A stretch of 64,000 bases of DNA from Marinagarivorans algicola (lineage in GTDB: Bacteria > Pseudomonadota > Gammaproteobacteria > Pseudomonadales > Cellvibrionaceae), in contig NZ_LGAK01000024.1 in the NCBI RefSeq assembly GCF_001292705.1, positions 1 to 64,000 of the forward strand. The letters run 5' to 3'. A model generated the notes under the pieces. That model searched no databases, was not told where the DNA came from, and worked only from the letters and a program-made list of their open reading frames with translations. A program made the position numbers and the translations under genes. Each line of letters begins with the position of its first letter. Within the stretch, counting starts at the first letter, position 1. Below are positions 7,550 to 15,448 of this stretch, piece after piece.

Positions 7550-9694
7550 ATGATTTTTAATCGTTTGTTTCATCTTTTATTAACGCTCACAATCATTAGT
7601 CTTTTAAGTGCTTGTGGGGGCTCGTCGACCCCCTCTACAACCGTCAATGACTGCCCGCCAGGGACAACAGACCCTGACTGTCCAGTGTTAGTCATGGAGC
7701 CGGGAGCGCCAACGCCTACCCCTGATACAGATACAGACAAAGACGGTGTTCTAAACCCTGCTGATGAGTGCCCGAATACTGCTCCACAAGCCATGGTGAA
7801 TAGTCTGGGTTGCTCGGCAGTACAATTAGATATCGATCAAGACCAAGTGGCTAATGCGCAAGATCTTTGCCCGCAAACACCGGCCAATAGCCGTGTAGAT
7901 GCCAGCGGTTGTGCGATAACTCAAATGGTTGCAGTAGAAGCCTTTGGTATTAACGCTGGCAGTGCGTTGTACTATGGCAATGATAATACGCTTTACGCCG
8001 CTGATACTCATTTTAAAAACGGTTCTGTTTCTGTTAAAGATAAACCCATTGCCAATACCCAAGACGACCCTATTTTTAATTCCTTACGTTTTGGTAATTT
8101 TACCTATGCCATTCCTGTTAAGGGCGAAACGAGCTATACCGTCGAGTTGCTGTTTAATGAAACGTTTTGGGATGCCAATAATCAACGCTTGCAAGATGTC
8201 TTCATTGAAGGTGATAAGGTTCTCGAACAGTTGGATATCCATGCTACAGCTGGCGGTAAAAACATTGCTTTTACAAAAGCTTTTAGTTTTTTAGCCATTG
8301 AAGACGAGGTGGTTAATATTGAGTTTAAAACACTTAAAAATAATGCCAGTGTCGCCGGTATTAAAATGATTCGCCTCGCTCCTGCTACAGCCGATGATGA
8401 CCAAGACGGAGTTAATAATAGTGATGATAAATGCTATTTAACACCCAGCGAAACACCTGTTGATTCAACCGGCTGTACTACCGCTTTAGCGAATATAGTG
8501 ACCGTTAACTTAATTGATGCGGTCACCGATCAAGTGATTGCCGAAATAGTTGACGACCAGATAATTGATTTAGCCGCTTTACCCAATCGCTTTATTAGTA
8601 TTGAGGCGATTACTAGCTCAGCAACACGCTCGGTAAAATATGACGTTAATGATAATACGACGTTGATTACCAATGGTGCGCCTTTTTCTATTGCCGGCCA
8701 AGGACCCGATATTAAAGATTACAATCCTTGGGCTGCAGGCCAAGGCGATTTTACTGTGAACATATCGGCCTATAAAAAATTTAACGCTAATGGCACGCCA
8801 GATACTACCAAAACGCTTAAATTCTCGATTATTGATAGTGCCTCAGCCCCTCAGCCCAAAGCGACATACCATGGTAAAAAACCGTTTAGATCATTTAATA
8901 ACGGTACCATTGTTGAGCATGCCTGGAGCCTAGACAAAATTGTTTATTACACCTGGGATGATGTCTCGCAAGAAAATGCCGACCGTTGGCTGACGTGGTA
9001 TCAGCAGTGTAATGGGCTCTATGAAAAAGTACTTGATCGTGCAGCCTATCTTGAAAATGATGCGAACTTTGGCTCCAAAAAAGTCTTGGCCGTTGTTGAT
9101 GCTAGCCCCATGTTGTGCGGTACAGTTAATGCGGCTGGGTGCGGTAACAAATTAAAAGCGCAAGCCTCAAGAGGCTATGCAACCAGTGCTGCCAATGCCC
9201 CCAATAGCGTCTTACCTCACTGGATACTCTATTATGAAATGGGCCGTGGCGGTCGTGCCGAACCTTTTTACAAAAAAGGTATTTGGCCAAAAACAGGCTG
9301 GAGCGCTGGTATGCCACATACCATGGCAGGCATTTGTATGCATAGCCTAGGCGGCAATAGCACACTAGAGTCAACAGGCTCAACGCCAGGCCGCTTATTA
9401 GAGCGCCTTAATAAGTGGGAAAACGACACCTTAAAGTTTCATGAAACCTTTATTACGGGATCGAGCCAAGGCTACAATCCTCATGATTTGGTTGCTGCCA
9501 TGATGTACCGCATTTTACAAGCCGAGTCCCCCAATACCATACGTGATATATTTAAAGAAATCGCCAAAAAACCTGAGCGCGACACACCCAAGCAAGCCAT
9601 GTGTGACTTTGTGGCATCAGTCAATGCTGTTACCGATAAATTTAGTGCGCGCCTTATTGGCCCTTGGGGTATGCCTAACGATTGTGCTTCATAA
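7550..9694 (+). CDS. lipoprotein with TSP3 repeats, malectin-like domain and unassigned C-terminal domain
   Basis: 714 residues from the ATG at 7550; an in-frame start at 7469 would precede the signal peptide. MIFNRLFHLLL... ends in lipobox LSAC (C20). Acidic thrombospondin type 3 calcium-binding repeats (DTDKDGVLNPADECP, DIDQDQVANAQDLCP) fill about 45-120. A malectin-like domain follows (about 125-280, starting VAVEAFGINAG), then another TSP3 repeat (DDDQDGVNNSDDKC) and a beta-rich stretch to about 440. The last 270 residues (from about YHGKKPFRSF) match nothing I know; they have a gluzincin-like feel (WILYYEMGRGGR, E563) but no HExxH. A perfect terminator follows. A carbohydrate-related surface role is inferred. 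Confidence 0.7.
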   Translation: MIFNRLFHLLLTLTIISLLSACGGSSTPSTTVNDCPPGTTDPDCPVLVMEPGAPTPTPDTDTDKDGVLNPADECPNTAPQAMVNSLGCSAVQLDIDQDQVANAQDLCPQTPANSRVDASGCAITQMVAVEAFGINAGSALYYGNDNTLYAADTHFKNGSVSVKDKPIANTQDDPIFNSLRFGNFTYAIPVKGETSYTVELLFNETFWDANNQRLQDVFIEGDKVLEQLDIHATAGGKNIAFTKAFSFLAIEDEVVNIEFKTLKNNASVAGIKMIRLAPATADDDQDGVNNSDDKCYLTPSETPVDSTGCTTALANIVTVNLIDAVTDQVIAEIVDDQIIDLAALPNRFISIEAITSSATRSVKYDVNDNTTLITNGAPFSIAGQGPDIKDYNPWAAGQGDFTVNISAYKKFNANGTPDTTKTLKFSIIDSASAPQPKATYHGKKPFRSFNNGTIVEHAWSLDKIVYYTWDDVSQENADRWLTWYQQCNGLYEKVLDRAAYLENDANFGSKKVLAVVDASPMLCGTVNAAGCGNKLKAQASRGYATSAANAPNSVLPHWILYYEMGRGGRAEPFYKKGIWPKTGWSAGMPHTMAGICMHSLGGNSTLESTGSTPGRLLERLNKWENDTLKFHETFITGSSQGYNPHDLVAAMMYRILQAESPNTIRDIFKEIAKKPERDTPKQAMCDFVASVNAVTDKFSARLIGPWGMPNDCAS

Positions 9695-9715
9695 GCATCA
9701 TTCATAACACGGTAA

Positions 9716-9766
9716 TTAGAGTCAACAAAGGCGCAATATTAGCTCCTTTGTTGACTCTAAAATTTT
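9716..9766 (+). terminator. strong rho-independent terminator
   Basis: TTAGAGTCAACAAAGG (9716-9731) pairs perfectly with CCTTTGTTGACTCTAA (9745-9760) over a 13-nt loop, followed by an AT-rich tract with TTTTTT. It ends the malectin-like lipoprotein gene. Confidence 0.85.
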
Positions 9767-9969
9767 TTATCCTAAATGCAGCTAGTCAGAGGTACTGACA
9801 TTGGCTACTAATGAATCATTGGCTAACCCTTACTGTTACTGCAAGGCCCGACGCGTCAATGCCCAGAAAACAATCCATCAGTACCCTTATCAGATTCATT
9901 GCTTCAGCTTGGCTGAATAGTTATCCCTCAATAGGATGTAAGCGGGACAGCTAATCTTAGCGCCTATAA

Positions 9970-10383
9970 CTATTTAAAAGTAGAAATTACCCTCACTTGA
10001 TCAGTTACCATATCCGCATCCACATAACCAATAAACTCAGGATTAGAGGCCACCAACTCAACCATATCAGCATCGCTACTGACTTCTTGAGGCGGCCTAC
10101 CTTTACCTGTAAATAAACGCTTTGACCAATACGCTTTTAATTGACTAGCACTTTTACGCAGTACTTTTCTATTAAACTCATTAGCCGGAGGGCTTGATGC
10201 TGTTTGGTTAATGGGTATGGCACGACTATCATCTGGAAATACTTTAACCTTACCGGTAAAAACACGGCTAATGACTTTTTCATTCATGGTATTTGTATTC
10301 GACGGATGAACCACTACCGCGATATCAGCTAACGCTGTAGTACTAAAAAAAATAAGAGGCGCCAAGTACACATGAGTTTTCAT
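9970..10383 (-). CDS. PstS-like phosphate-binding-family periplasmic protein
   Basis: 137 residues. MKTHVYLAPLIFFSTTALA is a clear signal peptide, giving a mature protein beginning DIAVVVHPSN. Phrases such as VISRVFTGKVKVFPDDSRAIPINQ, AYWSKRLFTGKGRPP and FIGYVDADMV are typical of the short single-domain PstS-like proteins common in gammaproteobacteria. It is much shorter than full PstS (about 320 residues), as usual for this subgroup. Start chosen because AAGGAATTTT directly precedes the ATG at 10383; a start seven codons upstream lacks this. It stands alone, with no Pst transporter genes nearby. Ligand unknown. Confidence 0.8.
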   Translation of the reverse strand: MKTHVYLAPLIFFSTTALADIAVVVHPSNTNTMNEKVISRVFTGKVKVFPDDSRAIPINQTASSPPANEFNRKVLRKSASQLKAYWSKRLFTGKGRPPQEVSSDADMVELVASNPEFIGYVDADMVTDQVRVISTFK

Positions 10384-11123
10384 ATAAAATTCCTTAAGCA
10401 ACACGATCTACATCAATACGTAGTCATGTTTGTTCGGAGTGTAAAACACCAATAATTGCTCATTACCAGTGTCGTTATGTGCGATATAAGCCTTAAAGAT
10501 CATTAGGTAGTAAAGTCTCTTGAATATTTTTTATCAATAATGCCGACCTTCAAAAATGTAGATTGTATGGCATTTTTTCTTACCGATTCATTGAGGTAGG
10601 TATTGTTGCCTAGATTCAACTCTGAAGTGCATAAAAATTTACGGACATTCAGTGAAGCTGAGTCAAGTATAGTCGAATGTGAATGCGGGGCCACAAAGTG
10701 TATTTATAGTGCGATACAGTTAGGCAAAAAAATTGCCATGTAGTTACTATTTATAAACATATCATTCACGGATTACATAATAGCGGCTATTCTCGATTTA
10801 CCTTTGAAAAAATATAATGACAGCTAAGTACTTATTGTTTGCTTTATAAATTTAGACGATATTTCAATTTTTACTCTATTTTTTATTTAATATAGCCCTA
10901 TTTTGAATTTTTTAGATCGAGGCATATTGCACTTGGTAATATATAGGCGGCAGGCATATTACATTTATTGTGCGCAGTTTCAAAAATAACCTTAAATAAA
11001 AAAGGCCCTGCAGTTATCTACAGGGCCTTTTTTATTGTGCAGGTGGCAATACTGATATAAGCAGCCACCATAAATAGGACTATTCCGATGGCTGAGGCTT
11101 TACGTTCAACAACCTATAGCGTT
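10384..11123. other. AT-rich intergenic region
   Basis: About 740 bp without a convincing gene. A 63-codon minus-strand frame at 10503-10694 shows no recognisable domain. From about 10700 to 10990 the sequence is strongly AT-rich. The only clear element is the terminator at 10995-11036. Confidence 0.5.
10995..11036 (-). terminator. rho-independent terminator of the M14 peptidase gene
   Basis: AATAAAAAAGGCCCTG (10995-11010) and CAGGGCCTTTTTTATT (11021-11036) form a perfect 16-bp stem with a 10-nt loop. Read on the minus strand it ends in a T-run, placing it about 90 bp past the stop of the peptidase gene. It is symmetric and could work both ways. Confidence 0.85.
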
Positions 11124-12245
11124 TCAGCGCTGCAAAAATCTCAATATAGCCCCAAGGTTTGATGCACCTAAATGCTTGCTGCGTGCAGGTGACCAGCCTT
11201 CAACGTCATTCGGCGATTCAATAGTATCCTTAAAAGGCATTTCTAATGTCATAGATAGGCAATTAAAGGTGTGTGCAATAAAATTAGTACATACGGTTAA
11301 GTTCGCCGTTCCTTTTGGTGCTACATCGTAGCCTTTGGCAATTTGAAAATCAGGATTACTAGCCATTAATTCATTTTTATAAAAATCGAGTTCGGCTTGT
11401 CTATAATCATTCCATGCAGGAATACCTTCGGCACCGGCGATAAAATTGTAGGGTAGCGCTTCATCACCGTGCATATCCAAACAAAAATCAACACCTGTGC
11501 TATGCATTTTATTTAATACATGTAACACCTCTGGGCTTTTTTCAGCACTAGGATTTTGCCATTCACGATTAAGATTGCTACCTACCGCATTAGTGCGCAA
11601 GTGCCCTCGACGACTGCCATCTGGATTCATGTTAGGGACAACATAAACATTGGCCTGATTGAGTAGCTCACGGGCAGCAGGGTCAGCATCATCGAGTAAG
11701 CGCTCAAGAAATCCTTCAATACACCACTGGGCCATACTCTCGCCTGGATGCTGTCTAGCAATAACCCAGACATTTTTCTTCTGCTTCTCTTGATCACCCA
11801 CAATCAGTAGATCCATATCTTGGCCATCTAGCGTGGCACCTAGGCGCTCATACATAACTTTTGAGTCGGTGCTTGCCCAGCCAATTAAATCGGCATGGCG
11901 CTCCATCGAGTAAGGCGCAAAATAAGCAAAATAAATACTATTGGTAATCGGTGTGTGATCAATACTCAACGTCTCGCCGTCAAATTGAGTATCCACTCTA
12001 AACCAATTTTCACGATCATAAGAGGCAACTGCCTGATAGTCTTTAAAACCACCCACATAAGCTGCGCCGCCAGCATTGGTGATTTTAAGCGTGCAAGGCT
12101 GGCCCTGTGCACCGGTGAGCCTAAAATAAAACCACTGATAAAAATCCGATTGGTTATCTTTGCGGATAGCCAGTTGAATATCATTAGCGTGTGTGCAATC
12201 AAGCACTTCAATATTACCGGCATCAAAATTACTACTGATTTGCAT
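11124..12245 (-). CDS. M14-family carboxypeptidase (cytosolic carboxypeptidase-like)
   Basis: 373 residues from the ATG at 12245, preceded by AGGAG at good spacing; a longer frame starting 15 codons upstream is less likely. An N-terminal beta-sandwich-like domain (1-130) of the cytosolic carboxypeptidase subgroup precedes the catalytic domain. Zinc ligands are H166 and E169 in QHPGES, and H259 in DMHGDE. NPDG (207-210) and NLNREW (224-229) supply substrate-binding residues, and E335 in TLEMPFKD is the expected catalytic glutamate. No signal peptide, so cytoplasmic. Relatives trim C-terminal or side-chain glutamates; the bacterial substrate is unknown. It appears monocistronic. Confidence 0.85.
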   Translation of the reverse strand: MQISSNFDAGNIEVLDCTHANDIQLAIRKDNQSDFYQWFYFRLTGAQGQPCTLKITNAGGAAYVGGFKDYQAVASYDRENWFRVDTQFDGETLSIDHTPITNSIYFAYFAPYSMERHADLIGWASTDSKVMYERLGATLDGQDMDLLIVGDQEKQKKNVWVIARQHPGESMAQWCIEGFLERLLDDADPAARELLNQANVYVVPNMNPDGSRRGHLRTNAVGSNLNREWQNPSAEKSPEVLHVLNKMHSTGVDFCLDMHGDEALPYNFIAGAEGIPAWNDYRQAELDFYKNELMASNPDFQIAKGYDVAPKGTANLTVCTNFIAHTFNCLSMTLEMPFKDTIESPNDVEGWSPARSKHLGASNLGAILRFLQR

Positions 12246-12464
12246 AGTTACTCCTGGTGTAAGGGATAAACTCATCGAGAGAAAATACATGAGTGGTTTG
12301 TGCGCTATTTTACACCAGTGGTTTACTTTTTTCGCACGCTATATAAGCTGCACAGCGCAATATGCTTATTGAAGAGAGTGTTGAGATGAATCGCGGTCTC
12401 AGTATCAAACCTCAGAGACACTTTAAGGCTGGCCTAAGAGCCTACCTAATCTATTGGAGTTAAT

Positions 12465-13526
12465 ATGAAAAATGCCCGTTTATTCATCGGCGCGGCTGTG
12501 GTGATCGTTGTTGTCGCTATGGAGCTACGGCCAGCCGTGGTACGCTTTAGCAATAGTGATATTCATTATCAAGCGTCTATTAGCTCTTTGTTGAAAGTGA
12601 TTAAGGCTTACGCGCTGGCCGATCGCAATGAGGCTGCACCACTTTCGAGTATTCCGGTGCAACCGGTCTCTATCGCCGCCATACGAGCTCAAGGTGATGA
12701 TCAAGTGATAAAGTTATCGCACTCGACAACACTTGTTTACTTAGATCAATCCTTTATTTTGATTGACCCAGTTTTTAGTGAGCGTGTATCACCAGTGCAA
12801 TGGGCCGGCCCTAAACGTTTTCATCCTCTACCTATAGCACTAGAAGCGCTACCTGAGATTGCTGCTGTACTGATTAGCCACGACCATTATGACCATCTCG
12901 ATAAGCACAGTATTTTGACACTTAATGCAAAAGTAGCGCACTTCATCACGCCATTAAAAGTGGGTGAGCGTCTTAGGGAGTGGGGTATACCGCATTCAAA
13001 AATTACTGAACTCAATTGGTGGGAGGCCACAACTATTGGATCTCATACTTACACCGCGACCCCTGCACAGCACTTTTCGGGGCGGGGCATTTTGGATAAG
13101 GATACAACCTTATGGGCAGGGTGGGCGATAAAAGGGGCCAATACTCGTCTTTTTTACAGCGGCGACTCAGGTTATTTTAAAGGTTTTAAAGATATTGGTG
13201 AACGCTTAGGGCCCTTTGATATGACCTTAATTGAAACAGGTGCTTACAATGCGCTTTGGCGTGATATTCATATGCTACCTGAGCAAAGTGTGCAGGCGCA
13301 TCTTGATGTCAAAGGCAAGGCGATGATGCCTGTTCACAATGCATCGTTCGATTTGGCACTACACGACTGGTACGAGCCGCTTGAGCGAGCATTGATTCAG
13401 GCCCAAGCAGAACAAGTGACACTTATTACCCCAATATTTGGTGAAAGTATTAGTCTAAAAGCCCCGCGCCAAACACCGCGATGGTGGCAGCCACTTGTGC
13501 ACCAAAGCTTAACGATTCAACAATAA
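12465..13526 (+). CDS. metallo-beta-lactamase-fold hydrolase, NAPE-PLD-like
   Basis: 353 residues. An uncleaved or signal-anchor hydrophobic N-terminus (about 6-20) precedes the hydrolase domain. The metal-binding motif HDHYDH (139-144, HxHxDH) follows VLIS. Later elements FYSGDSGYF and PVHNASFDLALHDWYEPLER agree with the COG2220/N-acylphosphatidylethanolamine phospholipase D-like group. It therefore probably acts in the periplasm or at the membrane face on a phosphodiester or lipid-like substrate; the real substrate is unknown. TTGGAGTTAAT precedes the ATG. It converges on the two-TM protein gene at 13564. Confidence 0.8.
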   Translation: MKNARLFIGAAVVIVVVAMELRPAVVRFSNSDIHYQASISSLLKVIKAYALADRNEAAPLSSIPVQPVSIAAIRAQGDDQVIKLSHSTTLVYLDQSFILIDPVFSERVSPVQWAGPKRFHPLPIALEALPEIAAVLISHDHYDHLDKHSILTLNAKVAHFITPLKVGERLREWGIPHSKITELNWWEATTIGSHTYTATPAQHFSGRGILDKDTTLWAGWAIKGANTRLFYSGDSGYFKGFKDIGERLGPFDMTLIETGAYNALWRDIHMLPEQSVQAHLDVKGKAMMPVHNASFDLALHDWYEPLERALIQAQAEQVTLITPIFGESISLKAPRQTPRWWQPLVHQSLTIQQ

Positions 13527-13563
13527 GCGTCACTATTGATACGTTATATGCTGTGCGTCAGGG

Positions 13564-13965
13564 TTATACGTTGTGTTTACGAGCGTTTTTAGCCAGTCGC
13601 CAATGCATCAAAAAGATGAGCGCATTGATCAGCAATATGATGAGCTTTTGCACCAAGCTTTGTAGCGCTCGTCTACGCTCAGATTGAATGACCCTCTCAT
13701 AGGACTTGATTCGAGCGCTACTGAGTGCTTGCCCTACTGGGAAGGTCTCGGGCGCGTCTTGGCGTATATATTTGTGGTGCGTCTCGTAACATTCTTTATA
13801 GGCCTCATCAGATTGATGACACTCATAATCGTAGTTATTGATTGTGAATTCCGGTGCCGATAGTTCAATGCCGTCCCACAATATCAAGCCAAATAAAAGC
13901 ATAAAACAAGCGACGGTAAAAAAGCATACGCCTAAAGCGTATATTTCTAGAATCATATCTTTCAT
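13564..13965 (-). CDS. hypothetical two-TM membrane protein
   Basis: 133 residues with a transmembrane segment at about 7-31 and another at about 104-120. A roughly 70-residue polar loop between them contains two cysteines (YECHQSDEAYKECYETHH) and an Arg-rich stretch just before the second helix. Cys and His would face the periplasm if both ends are cytoplasmic. AGAGGT sits upstream of the ATG at a good distance. I recognise no family. It is convergent with the hydrolase gene, only 37 bp away. Confidence 0.6.
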   Translation of the reverse strand: MKDMILEIYALGVCFFTVACFMLLFGLILWDGIELSAPEFTINNYDYECHQSDEAYKECYETHHKYIRQDAPETFPVGQALSSARIKSYERVIQSERRRALQSLVQKLIILLINALIFLMHWRLAKNARKHNV

Positions 13966-14061
13966 TGTGCTGTACCTCTTTCATTATTCACTACTGTCAT
14001 CATAACCCACAATGGCATGCGTTATTTGAAGTCGAGTCAACCCCAAATCTGAAAACTGACT

Positions 14062-15369
14062 TTAAACATATTGTGCTGCGCAATAGCCGCTGGCCCACGC
14101 CCATTGAAAATTAAAGCCACCTAGCCAACCAGTTACATCTAGGACCTCGCCTACAAAAAATAAACCGGGGGCTTTTTTTGCCTCAAAGGTCTTTGATGAA
14201 ACCTCATCGGTATTGATACCGCCGCGCGTCACTTCGGCGGTTTTATAGCCTTCGGTGCCGGCAGGTATGCACTGCCAGTGATGTAAAGCTTGCGTCAGCG
14301 CGGCGACCTCTTTGGGGGTCAGTTGGATGACTGTTTTTTCGGCTAAGCTGGCTAGTTGAGTGTCATAGGCTAGCCACGCTAGAACAAAACGCTTTGGTAG
14401 TAACCGGCTCAATAGCGTTTTAAGCTCGGCTTTTTGGCCCTCTTGCTGCCACTGTGCCAGCTGCGCAGCCAAATCGTCATCGGGTAAAAAGTTGATACTT
14501 AAAGTGTCGTCGGGCATCCAATAATTAGAGATTTGTAAGACTGCTGGGCCACTGATCCCTTTATGAGTAAATAACAGGGCTTCTTTAAAACTTTGGTGGC
14601 CATAGCTTGCATTTTCACATTCAATCGTTATCGGCAGCGCTACCCCTGCAAGGCTTTGTGCTAGCGCGAGCAAAGACCCTTTAAAAGTAAAGGGTACTAA
14701 AGCGGCATGTTTGGGGGTTATTTTTAAACCAAACTGCTTCGCTAAGTCGTACCCTAAGCCGGTTGCTCCCATAGTAGGAATAGACAGCCCGCCTGTAGCA
14801 ACCACCAAAGAGTGACACTGCACAGTACCTTGGCTTGTACTCAGCTCATACCTTGGTGGTGTTGGTGTTGGTGTTGGTGTTGGTGTTGGTGTTGGTGTGG
14901 TTGATGTGGTTGATGTGGGTATTGTTGCGGTAATGTGGTCACTACCGGTTTGCGGCTCTATACGCTCAACGCTATGAATACTGCACTGCGTGGCAATACG
15001 TACACCGGCACTCTCACATTCAGCGAGCAAAATATTGAGAATATCTTTGGCTTTGTTGTCGCAAAACAGCTGCCCTAGTGTTTTTTCGTGGTAAGCGAGC
15101 TGATGGCGACCCACGAGTTCTAAAAAATCGTACTGGGTATAGCGACTCAGTGCTGATTTACAAAAATGCGGATTAGTGCTGAGATAGTTGCTAGGCTCCA
15201 CAAAGTAGTTGGTAAAATTGCAGCGGCCACCACCGGACATTAGGATTTTTTTACCTACTTTGTTGGCATGATCGAGTACTGTTACGCTTTTACCGAGTAA
15301 GCCGGCCTGTGCCGCACACATTAAACCAGCTGCGCCGCCGCCGATTACTACGCAATCAAAATAGGTCAT
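14062..15369 (-). CDS. YhiN/HI0933-family NAD(P)/FAD flavoprotein
   Basis: 435 residues. The N-terminus FDCVVIGGGAAGLMCAAQAG is an FAD-binding Rossmann motif, followed by GGGRCNFTN and, near the C-terminus, ARGGI-like TRGGINTDEV and FFVGEVLDVTGWLGGFNFQWAWASG, all diagnostic of the HI0933-like family. The enzyme is cytoplasmic and its physiological reaction is unclear. The ATG at 15369 is chosen over a TTG four codons upstream. Oddity: a Thr/Pro run (about residues 152-170) encoded by a hexanucleotide microsatellite interrupts the protein, apparently in a surface loop. Confidence 0.85.
   Translation of the reverse strand: MTYFDCVVIGGGAAGLMCAAQAGLLGKSVTVLDHANKVGKKILMSGGGRCNFTNYFVEPSNYLSTNPHFCKSALSRYTQYDFLELVGRHQLAYHEKTLGQLFCDNKAKDILNILLAECESAGVRIATQCSIHSVERIEPQTGSDHITATIPTSTTSTTPTPTPTPTPTPTPPRYELSTSQGTVQCHSLVVATGGLSIPTMGATGLGYDLAKQFGLKITPKHAALVPFTFKGSLLALAQSLAGVALPITIECENASYGHQSFKEALLFTHKGISGPAVLQISNYWMPDDTLSINFLPDDDLAAQLAQWQQEGQKAELKTLLSRLLPKRFVLAWLAYDTQLASLAEKTVIQLTPKEVAALTQALHHWQCIPAGTEGYKTAEVTRGGINTDEVSSKTFEAKKAPGLFFVGEVLDVTGWLGGFNFQWAWASGYCAAQYV
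14861..14896. repeat. hexanucleotide microsatellite (GTTGGT)x6
   Basis: Six perfect tandem copies of GTTGGT inside the yhiN-like gene, flanked by degenerate copies (GGTGGT before; GTGGTTGAT twice after). On the coding strand it encodes alternating Thr-Pro. Units of 6 bp keep the frame, so copy changes would alter loop length without a frameshift. Confidence 0.9.
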
Positions 15370-15448
15370 AAAGGGTTCCAAAGAGTTACTTTAAAAGAGA
15401 GAGAGTTAATATGCCCCGCATGCTAACAAAAGCGCTACAGAATGTCGG

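Noticed and set aside
10503-10694. 63-codon minus-strand frame in the AT-rich gap
   Set aside because: No recognisable domain, no good ribosome-binding site and no relation to neighbours; likely chance.
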